Source: Alphaproteobacteria bacterium (GTDB taxonomy: Bacteria > Pseudomonadota > Alphaproteobacteria > Micropepsales > Micropepsaceae). From it: 64,000 bases of DNA. How positions within the stretch are numbered: the first letter of the stretch is position 1; each line of letters begins with the position of its first letter. The notes under the pieces are model-generated. The model was given only the letters and a program-made list of their open reading frames with translations, was not told the origin of the DNA and made no database searches. Positions 1 through 10,267 of this stretch are shown one piece after another. The position numbers and the translations under genes are program-made. The stretch is from assembly GCA_020852655.1 (NCBI GenBank), contig JADZAI010000106.1, positions 1-64,000 of the forward strand. Reading direction: 5' to 3'.

Positions 1-555
1 CAGGATCTCCGCCGGGTTCAGCCCGTACAGCCGCGCCAGGCGCCGCATCATGCCGATGAAGCGGCCGAGCAGGCTGTAGCGGTAGAAGTCGGTCGTGAAC
101 ATGTTGATGCGGCGGCCGATGCCGCCCATGCGGCCGTTCCAGTAGGCGCGCGTCTCCGCATCCACCTTGTCCGCGAGATGCTTGTCGAACAGCTCCGCGT
201 TGCGGGCGTCCTTGCCCTCGCCGAACATGCGGAAGAAGGACTCGTAGTCCGGCGCATGCTTCACCGCCGCGATCTTCAGCCGGGTCAGCGCGAGATGGTT
301 GGGGTTCAGGTCGACCGCCGTCACCGAGCGCGGCCCGGCGGCGAGATAGTTCAGGATGTTGCAGCCGCCCGAGGCGATCGTGAGGATCCGCGTGTCGGGA
401 CCGATCCGCATCGCCTTCACATCGACGTCGGGATCTTCCCAAATCTGGTTGTAGACGAACCCCTGGAAGAAGTACGTGAACAAGCGCTCCAGCATCCCGC
501 GCTTGGAGGTGCTTGGCGAATTCGCCGCAGCTTTTTTGAGCAGTTCGTTGGCCAT
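1..555 (-). CDS. DUF3419 / BtaA-like S-adenosylmethionine:diacylglycerol 3-amino-3-carboxypropyl transferase, partial (runs off window start)
   Basis: Reverse-strand translation MANELLKKAAANSPSTSKRGMLERLFTYFFQGFVYNQIWEDPDVDVKAMRIGPDTRILTIASGGCNILNYLAAGPRSVTAVDLNPNHLALTRLK; IWEDP and SGGCN..Y motifs typical of DUF3419. ORF track shows only other-frame ORFs here. Confidence 0.75.
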   Translation of the reverse strand, partial: MANELLKKAAANSPSTSKRGMLERLFTYFFQGFVYNQIWEDPDVDVKAMRIGPDTRILTIASGGCNILNYLAAGPRSVTAVDLNPNHLALTRLKIAAVKHAPDYESFFRMFGEGKDARNAELFDKHLADKVDAETRAYWNGRMGGIGRRINMFTTDFYRYSLLGRFIGMMRRLARLYGLNPAEIL

Positions 556-603
556 CGGCGTTCGGCGGGATTCGGAAGGCCGGGGTTGTAAGGGGCGGTT
601 CTC

Positions 604-1977
604 TTGAAGGAAAGCCGGAAGTGGCGCGGCAAGCGCCCCGAACCCGCCGTTCTCGAAACGCGGCGGCCGCAGAAATCCGCGGCGAAGAAGCCGCCGGCGC
701 GCCGCGCGGCGGTCGATCTGGAACTTCTCGCCGCCATCAAGGCGTGGGCGGGCGCGCGGCGTGGCGAATCGGCCTCCGGCGAGGCGCTCGACGTCGCCGA
801 GCAGACCGGCCGGTTTCGCCTGAGGGGCGCGCTCGACAAATTCTTTCGCCATTACGCCCGGCTGAACTGGATCCTCGGCACCGCCGGCCTGCCGCAGACG
901 CCGGACATGCTCTGGGGCGCCCATTCGGTCCTGCTGGAGGGCCTCGACCCGGATGCCGTGGCGCGGCCCATCGCCGTCACGACCGCCGACATTCGCGGCC
1001 TCGCCCGCGGCCTCGGCCGCCTCTCGGCCGCCAGCCTGACCGCGCCGGACATGCCGGAAGCGGTGGCGCTCGAATGCCCGGACGATTTGTTCCCTGCTCT
1101 CCGCGCCGCTTTCGGACCGCGCCTGCGCCAGGAACTGACGGCGCTGAACCTGCCCGCGCCGCAGGATATCCGCGTGAACATCCTGCGCTCGGACAGGGAG
1201 ACGCTGACGGCTGCGCTGGCCGCCAGGGAAATCGAGCTGCGGCCGACGCCCTATGCGCCCCATGCGCTGCGGACCCGCGGGCGCCCTGACCTTGCCGCAA
1301 CGGAAGAATTCCAGTCCGGCCGCTTCGAGGTCCAGGACGAAGGCTCACAGCTCGTCGCCGCCCTCGTCGGCGCGAAGCCGGGCCAGCAGGTGCTCGATTT
1401 CTGCGCCGGGGCCGGCGGCAAGACGCTGGCCCTCGCGGCGGACATGGCCAATCGCGGCCATCTGGTCGCCGCCGATACCAGCCAGCGCCGCCTCACCCGG
1501 GCGAAGCTGCGGCTGAAGCGCGCCGGCGTCGAGAACGCCGAGCGCGTCCTGCTGACCGGCCAGGACGACGATCCCTTCCTGCGCCGCCGCCGCGGCTGGT
1601 TCGACCGGGTCCTCGTCGATGCGCCCTGCTCCGGCACGGGTGCCTGGCGCCGCCATCCGGAAACGAAATGGCAGGCAGACCGGGATGTTAGCCGCCTGAA
1701 TTCACTTCAGGACTCAATCCTTGCCCGGGTCGCTCCCCTGGTGAAGCGGGGCGGCCGGCTGATCTATGCCACCTGCTCCGTGCTGCCTGCCGAAAACGAA
1801 GGGCGTGTCACGGCATTCCTAAGCAAAAACAGTGACTTCCACCTCATTCCTGCGGCACAGCTTTGGGCGGAACAGCTTCACGTGCCCTGGCCCTGCACCG
1901 GAACGGACATGCTGAACCTGACTCCGGCCCAGCACGGCACCGACGGCTTCTTCGCCGCCGTCCTCGAACGCCGCTAA
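604..1977 (+). CDS. RsmB/NOP-family class I SAM-dependent RNA methyltransferase
   Basis: 457 aa; VLDFCAGAGGKTLALAA, VDAPCSGTGAWRRHPE, YATCSVLPAENEGRV motifs. Confidence 0.9.
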   Translation: MKESRKWRGKRPEPAVLETRRPQKSAAKKPPARRAAVDLELLAAIKAWAGARRGESASGEALDVAEQTGRFRLRGALDKFFRHYARLNWILGTAGLPQTPDMLWGAHSVLLEGLDPDAVARPIAVTTADIRGLARGLGRLSAASLTAPDMPEAVALECPDDLFPALRAAFGPRLRQELTALNLPAPQDIRVNILRSDRETLTAALAAREIELRPTPYAPHALRTRGRPDLAATEEFQSGRFEVQDEGSQLVAALVGAKPGQQVLDFCAGAGGKTLALAADMANRGHLVAADTSQRRLTRAKLRLKRAGVENAERVLLTGQDDDPFLRRRRGWFDRVLVDAPCSGTGAWRRHPETKWQADRDVSRLNSLQDSILARVAPLVKRGGRLIYATCSVLPAENEGRVTAFLSKNSDFHLIPAAQLWAEQLHVPWPCTGTDMLNLTPAQHGTDGFFAAVLERR

Positions 1978-2519
1978 CGCCAGACCGACACGCCGAAGCG
2001 GATCAGCGGATCGCCCCGTAGCGGCCCCACCAGCCGCCCGCGCCCCTTCCAGGCCAGGGCGGCGCCGAGCAGCGTGCCGTCCTTCACCCAGGCCTGCGCC
2101 TGCCGCGCCGCCGGTGCGAGGCGATCCCACGCCGCCTCGGGCCCCGGCTCGATCAACGGTACGGCCGCCGTCGCGAGACTATGCGCCAGCGCGCTCGGGC
2201 GGCCGCGCAAGGGTGTGATGGCGCCGGCGACGTCCAGCGGCGGGCCTTCCGCGACCGCCACCGACGCCCGCAGCGGCAGGCCGTCCGCCGAACAGGTCAG
2301 GCTGCGCGCGAGTTCCCACAGCCGGTCGCCCTCCGGCCCGGCCGATAGCGGCACCGCGGCGCCCGGCATCAGATGCAGGTGCAGTTCCCCGCCCGCCGCC
2401 AGAACCACCCAGCCCGCCATCGTCATGGAGGCTTCGGCCAGATAGAGGCCGATGTCGCCCCGCGGACGGGGGGCGCAGCCCATGTCGGTGTAGATCAGCA
2501 TCTCGTCGCCATCGGCCAT
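1974..2519 (-). CDS. hypothetical protein
   Basis: 181-aa ORF, ATG start, stop overlaps the end of the convergent methyltransferase gene. Confidence 0.55.
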   Translation of the reverse strand: MADGDEMLIYTDMGCAPRPRGDIGLYLAEASMTMAGWVVLAAGGELHLHLMPGAAVPLSAGPEGDRLWELARSLTCSADGLPLRASVAVAEGPPLDVAGAITPLRGRPSALAHSLATAAVPLIEPGPEAAWDRLAPAARQAQAWVKDGTLLGAALAWKGRGRLVGPLRGDPLIRFGVSVWR

Positions 2520-2576
2520 GCCGCATCCCCTGCCGATGCGATTGCGCCGTCAAGACCCGGCTGACATAAGACGCCC

Positions 2577-2906
2577 ATGCCCCATGACATCGCTGACGCC
2601 ATTCCGCCGGCTGCCTGCGGGGACATGGCGACGTTGCGCGCCCAGATCGACCGCCTCGACCGCGAGCTGGTGGCGATGATCGCGACGCGGCTCGGCTACA
2701 TCGCCCGCGCCGCCGAGATCAAACCGAGCCGCGACCGCGTCCACGACAGCGCCCGCATCGAGGACGTCGTCGCCAAGGTGCGCCAGGCCGCCGAGCGGCA
2801 GGGCGTGCCGCCCCATCTGGTCGACCGCGTCTGGCGCGAGCTGATCGCCCAGTCGATCGCCTATGAATTCGAGAAATTCGACGCGCGGATGCGCGCCGCA
2901 GGTTAG
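2577..2906 (+). CDS. chorismate mutase (AroQ-type)
   Basis: 109 aa; LRAQIDRLDRELVAMIATRLGYIARAAEIK...VWRELIAQSIAYE pattern. Confidence 0.85.
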   Translation: MPHDIADAIPPAACGDMATLRAQIDRLDRELVAMIATRLGYIARAAEIKPSRDRVHDSARIEDVVAKVRQAAERQGVPPHLVDRVWRELIAQSIAYEFEKFDARMRAAG

Positions 2907-3241
2907 GCGAGTTCGCTTTCGATCTCGGCCGCCACGTCGGCAAACGCCGCCACGAGCACGTTCAGCGCCGCCGTGCGGCCCGCGACATTCGCGAAATCGG
3001 TCTTCTCGACATCGGCTGCGGCGTCCGCCGCCTTCCATGCACCGATGCCGCGGGCCGCGCCCTTGATGCCGTGCGCCGTCTCGCGCCAGGTCTTCGCGTC
3101 GGGGGCCGTGTGCAGGCCGCCGACGAGCTGTCCGACCTGTCCCTTGAACAGCCGCAGCACCTCGCGGATCAGATCCTGGTCACCGGCGGTGTAGGAATCG
3201 AGATGGTTGAAGTCGATCGCGCGGGCAGTCGAGGCGGACAT
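2903..3241 (-). CDS. Hpt (histidine phosphotransfer) domain protein
   Basis: 112 aa; AHGIKGAARGIGAWKAADAA motif. Confidence 0.75.
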   Translation of the reverse strand: MSASTARAIDFNHLDSYTAGDQDLIREVLRLFKGQVGQLVGGLHTAPDAKTWRETAHGIKGAARGIGAWKAADAAADVEKTDFANVAGRTAALNVLVAAFADVAAEIESELA

Positions 3242-3282
3242 CTGGCAGGCTCCTTCGCGCCGCCAGTCTAGGCGCGAAGAGC

Positions 3283-3567
3283 TTAAGGCTCGTTAACGGC
3301 GACGGGCCGCGCCGGCTCTCCGCCGACCGCGCGGCGGCCGGCTTCGGTGATCTTGCACACCAGCCATTCGGGCTTCAGCGGGTTGTCGAACCACGGCGTC
3401 GCCCAGCCCTTCGCGAGACAGGCGCGGATGATGCGCGGATCGACCGCCTGCCCGTCCCTGTCGAACAGCGGCAGCTTCCCGCCCGGCTGGGCCAGCGCCC
3501 TGTTCAGATAGCCACGCTGCGCCGGTGTCGGCGCAAGCGATAGTCTCGCTCCGTCGGCCATAGCCAT
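3283..3567 (-). CDS. hypothetical protein
   Basis: In-frame ATG at 3567 inside the longer 3283..3648 ORF; about 94 aa. Confidence 0.5.
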   Translation of the reverse strand: MAMADGARLSLAPTPAQRGYLNRALAQPGGKLPLFDRDGQAVDPRIIRACLAKGWATPWFDNPLKPEWLVCKITEAGRRAVGGEPARPVAVNEP

Positions 3568-3687
3568 AGACAACACCCACCTGCGGTCTTTGCCGCGCGT
3601 TAGGGCGCCTTTTACAGCGACCCATGTTAAGATTGGCTCAAGGCGCAAGGGACGGCAACGTCAGCGGCGCCTCGGGTCAGGGGAATT

Positions 3688-5739
3688 GTGTTGAAAGACG
3701 TCTCGGCGATGCACATTCCGCCACACGAGGGCGGAACGGCTTCACCCTTCTCGGACGAGTTCAGCGAATCCGGCCGCCGCTACGGGCTGCGCGCGCCGAG
3801 CAAGCGCCCCTATGTCGTGGCCGGCATCGTCAGCGCCTTCTGGCTCGGCGCGACCATCGCGTTCACCCTCGGCTATCTCGGCATCGAAGGCCTGATCGCG
3901 CTGGATTGGCCCTGGCTCGCCGGCCTCTTCTTCGCCGCCGCCTTCCCGATTTCGCTCGTCTGGTTCTCCGCCAATCTGGCGCGCCGCTCGCTCGGCCTGC
4001 AATTCGCGAGCGAAGACCTGCTCCAGATCGCCGCCCGTCTCATCGAACCGGAAGCCGCGAGCGGCCGCGAGATCACCCGCGTCGGCCGCGCCGTGCGGCG
4101 CGAGATCGATGCGCTCAATGCCGGGCTCGAGGCCGCGCTCGTCCGTGTCCGCACGCTCGAATCGTCTATCGGCGACCGTCTGCGTTCGGTCGAGGAAACC
4201 GCGCGCAGCCTCGAAGACCGGGGCGAGGCGATCCGGGCCAGCCTGCGCGAAGAGCGCGAAACGCTCGCCGCCTTCGCCGCTACCCTGGCCGCCGATGCCG
4301 ACCGCGTCGGCGAGATGGTGCGCAGCCGCGGCGCGGTGCTGAAGCAGATCGCCGGCGAAGCGGCCAACGACCTCGTGATGGCGCAGCAGACGCTCGACAC
4401 GCGCACCGCCGCCCTCAGTTCCACGCTCGACGCGCTGGCCGCCAAGGCGCATGCCAACGCCCAGACCGCCGACCGCGGCGCCGCATCGCTCCTCGCCGCC
4501 GCCGAAGCCTTGGATGGCCGGCTCGACAGTTTCCTCCAGCGCGGCGAACGCCAGCGCGGCGCGCTCAACGAGGCCGTCGCCGCGATGAAGGCGGAAACCC
4601 AGGCGCTCGAACAATCGCTCGGCCGCAACCTCGATGCGCTCAGCGGTATCGGCCAGCAGATTTCGGACCAGACCCGCCGCACCGAGGCCATCGCCTCCGA
4701 CCTCTCGCGCCGCGGCGAAGCAGCCGCCGGCGGGCTCGGCGCGCGGGCCGATGCCATCGCGGCCGCCTTCGCCGCCCAGGTCGAGCGCATCGACGGCACC
4801 GCCGCCGCCGCTGAAGACCGCCTCAAGGCGACGACGGCCGCCGCCGCCGAAGCCGCCGAGCGGGTCCGCACGACCTTCGAAATGGCCGCCCGCGGCGCCA
4901 CCGCGGCGTCGGAACAGACCGGCGAGATGACGGCCAACGCGATGGCGGCGATGACCTCGGCGCTGGACGCGCTCACCGCCAAGACCAAGGAGGCCCGCGA
5001 GACGGCCGCGCAGGCGCTCTCCGACCTCAAGGCCGAGGCCGAGAATCTCCCTGCCCTCATCTCCAGCAAGCTGGCCGAAACCAACCTCGCCGCCCTTGCC
5101 CTTCCGGCGCCCCCAGCGGCGGAACCGTCCACGGACGAGCCTGCCACAGCGCCGGGCGGCGGATCGGCGGCGCCCGACGACAAGGCCACGCCGCAGGCAG
5201 GACGGCCGGAGTGGTTCGGCTTTGCCCGCCGCCTCGCCGGCCTCGTCAAGCGCGAACCGGATGCGCGGGGCGGTGCCGGCGGCGACTGGCGCCTCAGCAC
5301 GGCGCTCGCCAATGTCGACGACAGCACGATCGGTGCCTCGGCCCCTAAGCCCAAGCTCACCACATCGGTGTCGGTCGACCTGCACCGCGAAGCGCTGCAT
5401 GTCGTCGAAAAGCTTCAGGCCCTCGCCATCGACCTCGACCGCGCCCTCGGCGACGACCCGGCGCCGGACCTCTGGCGCCGCTATCTGGCCGGCGAGCGCA
5501 GCGTCTTCACGCGCCGCCTCATCAACGCGATCGGCCGCGAAGGTGCCGACAAGATCGCGCATCGCTATGCGGCCGACGCGGAGTTCCGCGTCCACGCCGA
5601 CCGCTATATGGGCGAGTTCGAGGGCCTGCTCGACGATGCCTCGGCGCGCGACCGCGACCAGATCCTGGTCGAAACCTTCCTGACCTCGCAGACCGGCCGG
5701 CTCTATCTGCTGTTGGCGGCCGCGACGGGCCGCCTCTAG
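3688..5739 (+). CDS. large membrane-anchored coiled-coil protein (two N-terminal hydrophobic segments, Ala/Glu-rich coiled coil)
   Basis: 683 aa; hydrophobic segments YVVAGIVSAFWLGATIAFTLGYLG and WLAGLFFAAAFPISLVWFSA followed by long heptad-like Ala/Glu/Arg region and a conserved-looking C-terminal globular part. Confidence 0.75.
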   Translation: MLKDVSAMHIPPHEGGTASPFSDEFSESGRRYGLRAPSKRPYVVAGIVSAFWLGATIAFTLGYLGIEGLIALDWPWLAGLFFAAAFPISLVWFSANLARRSLGLQFASEDLLQIAARLIEPEAASGREITRVGRAVRREIDALNAGLEAALVRVRTLESSIGDRLRSVEETARSLEDRGEAIRASLREERETLAAFAATLAADADRVGEMVRSRGAVLKQIAGEAANDLVMAQQTLDTRTAALSSTLDALAAKAHANAQTADRGAASLLAAAEALDGRLDSFLQRGERQRGALNEAVAAMKAETQALEQSLGRNLDALSGIGQQISDQTRRTEAIASDLSRRGEAAAGGLGARADAIAAAFAAQVERIDGTAAAAEDRLKATTAAAAEAAERVRTTFEMAARGATAASEQTGEMTANAMAAMTSALDALTAKTKEARETAAQALSDLKAEAENLPALISSKLAETNLAALALPAPPAAEPSTDEPATAPGGGSAAPDDKATPQAGRPEWFGFARRLAGLVKREPDARGGAGGDWRLSTALANVDDSTIGASAPKPKLTTSVSVDLHREALHVVEKLQALAIDLDRALGDDPAPDLWRRYLAGERSVFTRRLINAIGREGADKIAHRYAADAEFRVHADRYMGEFEGLLDDASARDRDQILVETFLTSQTGRLYLLLAAATGRL

Positions 5740-5747
5740 CCTTCGCC

Positions 5748-6116
5748 TCAGGCGCCCATCTTGAAGACGCAGATCTTGTTGCCGTCGAGGTCGCGGAAAT
5801 AGGCGCCGTAGAAGCCGCCGCCGCGGTCACCGGGGGCGCCCTCGTCGGTGCCGCCGGCCGCGAGGGCATCCTTGTGGACGCGATCCACCACCTCGCGCGA
5901 CGGGGCGGTGAGCGCCACCATCGTGCCGTTGCCGGCGGTCGCAGGCTGGCCGTCGTAAGGCTTGCAGACCATCAGCATCGGCCCGGCCGCGCCGCGATAG
6001 CCCTGCATCCGGTCGCCGCCGCCCCGCCGCTTGGCGTCCAGCCCGGCGAGCACGGTGTCATAGAAGGCCTTCGCCTTCTCGAAATCGTTCACCCCGATCG
6101 TCACATAACCCAGCAT
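5748..6116 (-). CDS. VOC family (glyoxalase-like) protein
   Basis: 122 aa; MLGYVTIGVNDFEKAKAFYDTVL...GGGFYGAYFRDLDGNKICVFK. Confidence 0.85.
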   Translation of the reverse strand: MLGYVTIGVNDFEKAKAFYDTVLAGLDAKRRGGGDRMQGYRGAAGPMLMVCKPYDGQPATAGNGTMVALTAPSREVVDRVHKDALAAGGTDEGAPGDRGGGFYGAYFRDLDGNKICVFKMGA

Positions 6117-6375
6117 CGCTTCCTCCTGCGCCTTATGAGGACGACTTTAGTGCATCCCGCGGTCAGCGAGCCAGCCGCAAGGCGGCCGCACGCGTGCTGC
6201 ACTGTGCTGTCATTCTCGGGCCGGTCGCCGCAGGCGTCCGGACCCGAGAACCCGTGCCGTGACATGGAGGCAAGCCCTTGCGGTTCAGAACGGGGCGCCG
6301 ACGTGACGGCAGGGATCTTCGGGCCCGGGCGACTTCGCCGGCTCGCCCAGGGGTGACGACTAGGCAGTCTTGACA

Positions 6376-6393
6376 ATTATCCTATATGATAAT
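6376..6393. promoter_or_regulatory. inverted repeat ATTATC-CTATAT-GATAAT, putative operator
   Basis: 6-bp perfect arms, about 27 bp upstream of the ATG at 6420. Confidence 0.4.
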
Positions 6394-6419
6394 AGTCCTC
6401 TCTCAGGAGAGAAAAGACA

Positions 6420-7277
6420 ATGTCCGGCGACACCCCTTCCGATCACGCCACCGCCGCGCGGGACCTGCACGCGGCGCTCCTCCGCATGCTCTGCCGCCTC
6501 GCGCAGGCGCATGACGCGGTTCTGCTTCCGTCCGCACCGCGCCTTCCGTCCAGGGCCCGGATCATGCTCGCGGGCAAGCTGGCGCGCGCCGCGCTCGTCA
6601 CCGCGCGCGCTTTCTCCGGTCTCGCCAAGGCCGTCGGCACGGCCGCGAAAACACAAAAAATCGACGTTCGAATGCCCGTCCCGCAGCGCGCCGACCAGGG
6701 CCCGGCCGACGACCCGGCAAAAATCGACGTTCGAATGGAAAAGCGCCGCCGCGGCGGCCAACCGGGCAACCAGAACCGCCGGCGTCACGGCGGCCGCAGC
6801 ACCGCCTTGCGCGCTCTTCGCGCGGAAATCCGCCACCTTGTCGCGGCCGCGGAGGCCCTCGCCGCGGCCGGCACGACCATGGCCGCCGTCCTGAAGACCG
6901 CCGCGCCGCCGCTCAGCCCAGCCGCGCGATCGCCGCGTTCAGCCGATCCCGTGTCGCCGCCGCCGCGTCCCGCCGCTCCTTCTGCTCCTCGATCACCTCT
7001 TCCGGCGCCCGCGAAACGAAATCGGCATTGCCCAGCTTCGCCTCGATATTGGCGATCTCGCTGTCCTGCTTGGCCGCGTCCTTCCTCAGGCGAGCCAGTT
7101 CCTTCGCCTTGTCGATATGGCCGCCGAGATCCAGCACGATGGTGCCGAAGCTCGTCACGGCGCTCCCCGTCGTCTCCGCATTCATGGGTGTCGTGGCAAT
7201 GCGCGTCTTCGACAGGCGTTCGAACATCGGGGCGAATTCGTGGATCACCGCCTCGTTCACGGCGCCGGTCAGGCTGA
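6420..7277 (+). CDS. small basic protein of uncertain extent ([17 protein letters not shown] motif); the ORF runs convergently into valS
   Basis: ATG after AGGAGA; N-terminal part to about codon 165 looks coding, the rest is antisense to valS and doubtful. Confidence 0.4.
   Translation: MSGDTPSDHATAARDLHAALLRMLCRLAQAHDAVLLPSAPRLPSRARIMLAGKLARAALVTARAFSGLAKAVGTAAKTQKIDVRMPVPQRADQGPADDPAKIDVRMEKRRRGGQPGNQNRRRHGGRSTALRALRAEIRHLVAAAEALAAAGTTMAAVLKTAAPPLSPAARSPRSADPVSPPPRPAAPSAPRSPLPAPAKRNRHCPASPRYWRSRCPAWPRPSSGEPVPSPCRYGRRDPARWCRSSSRRSPSSPHSWVSWQCASSTGVRTSGRIRGSPPRSRRRSG
6656..6737 (+). repeat. two in-frame direct copies of AAAAATCGACGTTCGAATG, 63 bp apart
   Basis: copies at 6656-6674 and 6719-6737, encoding KIDVRM twice. 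Confidence 0.85.
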
Positions 7278-9564
7278 TCGACGACTGCACCAGCGCGCCG
7301 GGCGGCACGTTCAGCAGCGACCGGACCGAGCGGATCGCCGTGTTGCCTTCGATCACCGCATTCAGGTCCGCGCTCGCCGCCGCGTCGATCAGGCCCGGGT
7401 CATAGACCGGCCAGGGCTGGAGCATCAGGAATTCTTCGTTCCGGCCGCCGACCCGCTCGCCGATCTTCTCCCACAGTTCTTCGGTGATGAAGGGCGTGAA
7501 GGGATGCATCAACAGCAGGATCTGGTCGAGCACCCAGCCGGCCGTGGCGCGCGTCTCGGCCTTGGCCGCCTCGTTCTCGCCCATCAGCTCCGGCTTGATC
7601 AGCTCGAGATACCAGTCGCAGAAGATGTTCCAGACGAACTGGTAGAGCGCCGTCGCCGCATCGTTGTAGCGGAAGCCTTCCAGCGCCTCGCGCACCGCGG
7701 CCTCCGCCTTCACCGTCTCGCCGATAATCCACTTGTTGATCCGTCCACGGACGGATTTCGGATCGAAGCCCTTGACCGGATCGCAGGCGTTCATCTCGCA
7801 GAAGCGCGCCGCGTTCCACAATTTGGTGCAGAAGTTGCGGTAGCCCTCGACGCGGCTCGGCCCCATGCGGACATCCTTGCCCTGCGCCGCCGCGATGGCG
7901 AGGCCGAAGCGCAGCGCGTCCGCGCCGTACTGGTCGATCAGGGTCAGCGGGTCGACGACGTTGCCCTTCGTCTTCGACATCTTCTGGCCCTTCTCGTCGA
8001 CGACACGGGCATGGATCAGCACCGTTTTGAACGGCGCGGCGCCCATGATGTCGGTGCCGAACATCATCATGCGAGCGACCCAGAAGAAGATGATGTCGAA
8101 CATCGTGACCAGTACGGATGTCGGGTAGAAGCGCTTCAGATCGTCCGTCTGCTCCGGCCACCCCAGCGTCGAGAACGGCCACAGCCCCGACGAGAACCAG
8201 GTGTCGAGCACGTCGCTGTCGCGGGTCAGCGCCTCGGCCTTGCCATAGTGCTTCAGCGCCGCGGCCTCCGCCTCCGCCTCGGTCTCCTCGACGAACGCCC
8301 GGCCATCCGGCCCATACCACGCCGGGATCTGGTGCCCCCACCACAATTGGCGTGAGACGCACCAGGGCTGGATATTCTCCATCCACTGGAAGAAAGTCTT
8401 CGACCAGTGCTCGGGCACGAAGCTGGTCTCGCCCGAGCGCACCGCCGCCATCGCCTTCTCGGCCAGCGGCTGGACGTTCAGATACCATTGCTCGGTCAGA
8501 TACGGCTCGATGACCACCGTCTTGGTCTTCTCGTCATGCGGCACCGCATGGGCGATGTCCTCGATGCGGTCGAGCAGACCCATCTCCTCGAAGGTCGCGA
8601 CGATGCGCTTCCGCGCCTCAGCCGTCGTCAGCCCGCGATAGGCCTCCGGCACCGTGTCGTTGAGCGTGCCGTCCCTGTTCAGGATGTTGACCGCCGGCAG
8701 CCCGGCCCGCTTGCCCACCTCGAAATCGTTGAAGTCATGCGCCGGCGTGATCTTCACCGCGCCCGAGCCCTTCTCGGGATCGGCATACTCGTCCGCGACG
8801 ATCGGGATCAGCCGGTCGGCGATCGGCAGCCGAACCATTTTCCCGACGAGGTCCGTGTAGCGCTCGTCTTCGGGATGCACCGCGACGCCGGTATCGCCCA
8901 GCATGGTTTCGGGCCGTGTCGTCGCGACGACGATGAAGCGCTCCGGGTCCTCGGCGAGCGGATAACGAAGGTGCCACAGATGCCCCTTCATCTCGATCGA
9001 CTCGACCTCGAGGTCCGAGACGGCCGTCTGCATCGACGGGTCCCAGTTCACCAGGCGGTTGTCCTTGTAGAGCAGCCCGTCCTTGTGGAGCTTCACGAAG
9101 ACCTTGATGACGGCCTTGCTCAGCCCCTCGTCCATCGTGAAGCGCTCGCGGCTCCAGTCGCAGCTCGCCCCCATGCGGCGGAGCTGCCGCGTGATGGTGC
9201 CCCCGCTCTCGGCCTTCCAGGCCCAGACGCGTTTCAGGAACTCTTCGCGGCCCAGCTTGAGGCGGCTGGTCTGCTGCTCGCGCAACTGGCGCTCGACGAC
9301 CAACTGGGTCGCGATGCCCGCATGATCGGTGCCCGGCACCCACAGCACGTCCTTCCCGCGCATCCGCTCGTAACGGCAGAGCACGTCCTGAAGCGTGTTG
9401 TTCAACGCATGGCCGATATGGAGCGAGCCCGTGACGTTGGGCGGCGGGATGACGATCGAGAAGGCACCCTTGCCCTTGTTCGTCGGCTTGAAGGCGCCCG
9501 CGCCTTCCCATTGGGCGTAGAGGCGCTGCTCGATGGCGGCGGGGTCGAAGGTCTTGTCCAGCAT
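6913..9564 (-). CDS. valS: valine--tRNA ligase
   Basis: 883 aa from ATG at 9564; [21 protein letters not shown] (HIGH) and [12 protein letters not shown] (KMSKS) motifs. Confidence 0.98.
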   Translation of the reverse strand: MLDKTFDPAAIEQRLYAQWEGAGAFKPTNKGKGAFSIVIPPPNVTGSLHIGHALNNTLQDVLCRYERMRGKDVLWVPGTDHAGIATQLVVERQLREQQTSRLKLGREEFLKRVWAWKAESGGTITRQLRRMGASCDWSRERFTMDEGLSKAVIKVFVKLHKDGLLYKDNRLVNWDPSMQTAVSDLEVESIEMKGHLWHLRYPLAEDPERFIVVATTRPETMLGDTGVAVHPEDERYTDLVGKMVRLPIADRLIPIVADEYADPEKGSGAVKITPAHDFNDFEVGKRAGLPAVNILNRDGTLNDTVPEAYRGLTTAEARKRIVATFEEMGLLDRIEDIAHAVPHDEKTKTVVIEPYLTEQWYLNVQPLAEKAMAAVRSGETSFVPEHWSKTFFQWMENIQPWCVSRQLWWGHQIPAWYGPDGRAFVEETEAEAEAAALKHYGKAEALTRDSDVLDTWFSSGLWPFSTLGWPEQTDDLKRFYPTSVLVTMFDIIFFWVARMMMFGTDIMGAAPFKTVLIHARVVDEKGQKMSKTKGNVVDPLTLIDQYGADALRFGLAIAAAQGKDVRMGPSRVEGYRNFCTKLWNAARFCEMNACDPVKGFDPKSVRGRINKWIIGETVKAEAAVREALEGFRYNDAATALYQFVWNIFCDWYLELIKPELMGENEAAKAETRATAGWVLDQILLLMHPFTPFITEELWEKIGERVGGRNEEFLMLQPWPVYDPGLIDAAASADLNAVIEGNTAIRSVRSLLNVPPGALVQSSISLTGAVNEAVIHEFAPMFERLSKTRIATTPMNAETTGSAVTSFGTIVLDLGGHIDKAKELARLRKDAAKQDSEIANIEAKLGNADFVSRAPEEVIEEQKERRDAAAATRDRLNAAIARLG

Positions 9565-9587
9565 GGCAGTCAATTGTCACGTCAGAG

Positions 9588-9622
9588 GGAAAACGAAAAG
9601 CGGCCGGGAAGGCCCCGGCCGC
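9588..9622 (-). terminator. Rho-independent terminator downstream of popZ
   Basis: minus strand GCGGCCGGGGCCTTCCCGGCCGCTTTTCGTTTT. Confidence 0.75.
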
Positions 9623-9647
9623 GGAAAGTTAAGGTCTTGCGGCGAGC

Positions 9648-10199
9648 CTAGCGGCGGCGGCTCGCGACGCGGGCGACCTCTTCGCGTACGATGCTCTCGA
9701 CGATGTCGGTCAGATGGTCGTCCAGCCACTGCTTCAGCATCGGCTTCAGCAGCGCGCGCACCACGCCTTCGATGGAATTGCCCGCGGCGCTGTCGGTGAT
9801 CGCCATGTCGCGAGCCAGCCGGTCGAAAACCGCCCCTGCCCGCTCGGCAACATCGTCCGCGACCAGCCCGGATGCCGGAAAGGCCCCCAGCGTCTCGGGC
9901 TCGGGGTCGAATGCGATGTCGTCGGCCGGCTCGACGAGCGCCGGCCGCGGGCGCGGCCGCGGCGCCGGTTCCGGCGGCGATGCGGGCGCCGTCTCCTCGA
10001 CGATGTCCGTCAGCTCCAGCACGTCCTCGTCTTCGGCCGCGGCCTTCGGCGCCGGTGCTGCCTCGGCAACGGGCGGGGCGGCTTCAGGCTCCGGAGCGGC
10101 AGGCGCCGCCTCGCCCTCCTCCTCGGAAATGATCCGCCGGATGGAGGCGAGAATCTCCTCCATGGTGGGCTCGCCCGTCTGCGGGGCAGCATTGGACAT
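9648..10199 (-). CDS. popZ: DUF2497 protein, PopZ-like polar organizing protein
   Basis: N-term PTMEEILASIRRIISEEE, Pro/Ala/Glu-rich middle, C-term VRALLKPMLKQWLDDHLTDIVESIVREEVARVA. Confidence 0.85.
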   Translation of the reverse strand: MSNAAPQTGEPTMEEILASIRRIISEEEGEAAPAAPEPEAAPPVAEAAPAPKAAAEDEDVLELTDIVEETAPASPPEPAPRPRPRPALVEPADDIAFDPEPETLGAFPASGLVADDVAERAGAVFDRLARDMAITDSAAGNSIEGVVRALLKPMLKQWLDDHLTDIVESIVREEVARVASRRR

Positions 10200-10267
10200 A
10201 GCGCGATCCTCACGCCTGCGCGCCGACTCTCCGGAATCGGCGCCGACAGGCCATCATGGCGACAAGC

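Noticed and set aside
3742-5595. 617-aa and 496-aa minus-strand ORFs
   Set aside because: Antisense shadows of the coiled-coil gene 3688-5739, low-complexity Gly/Arg or Ala/Ser composition.
6370-6400. Sigma70 promoter TTGACA...TATGAT overlapping the palindrome
   Set aside because: TTGACA to TATGAT spacing is only 9 bp, too short for a functional promoter; kept as operator-like palindrome only.
6370-6894. 174-aa plus-strand ORF
   Set aside because: Out of frame with the better-supported 6420 ORF; Arg/Pro/Ser-rich shadow translation.
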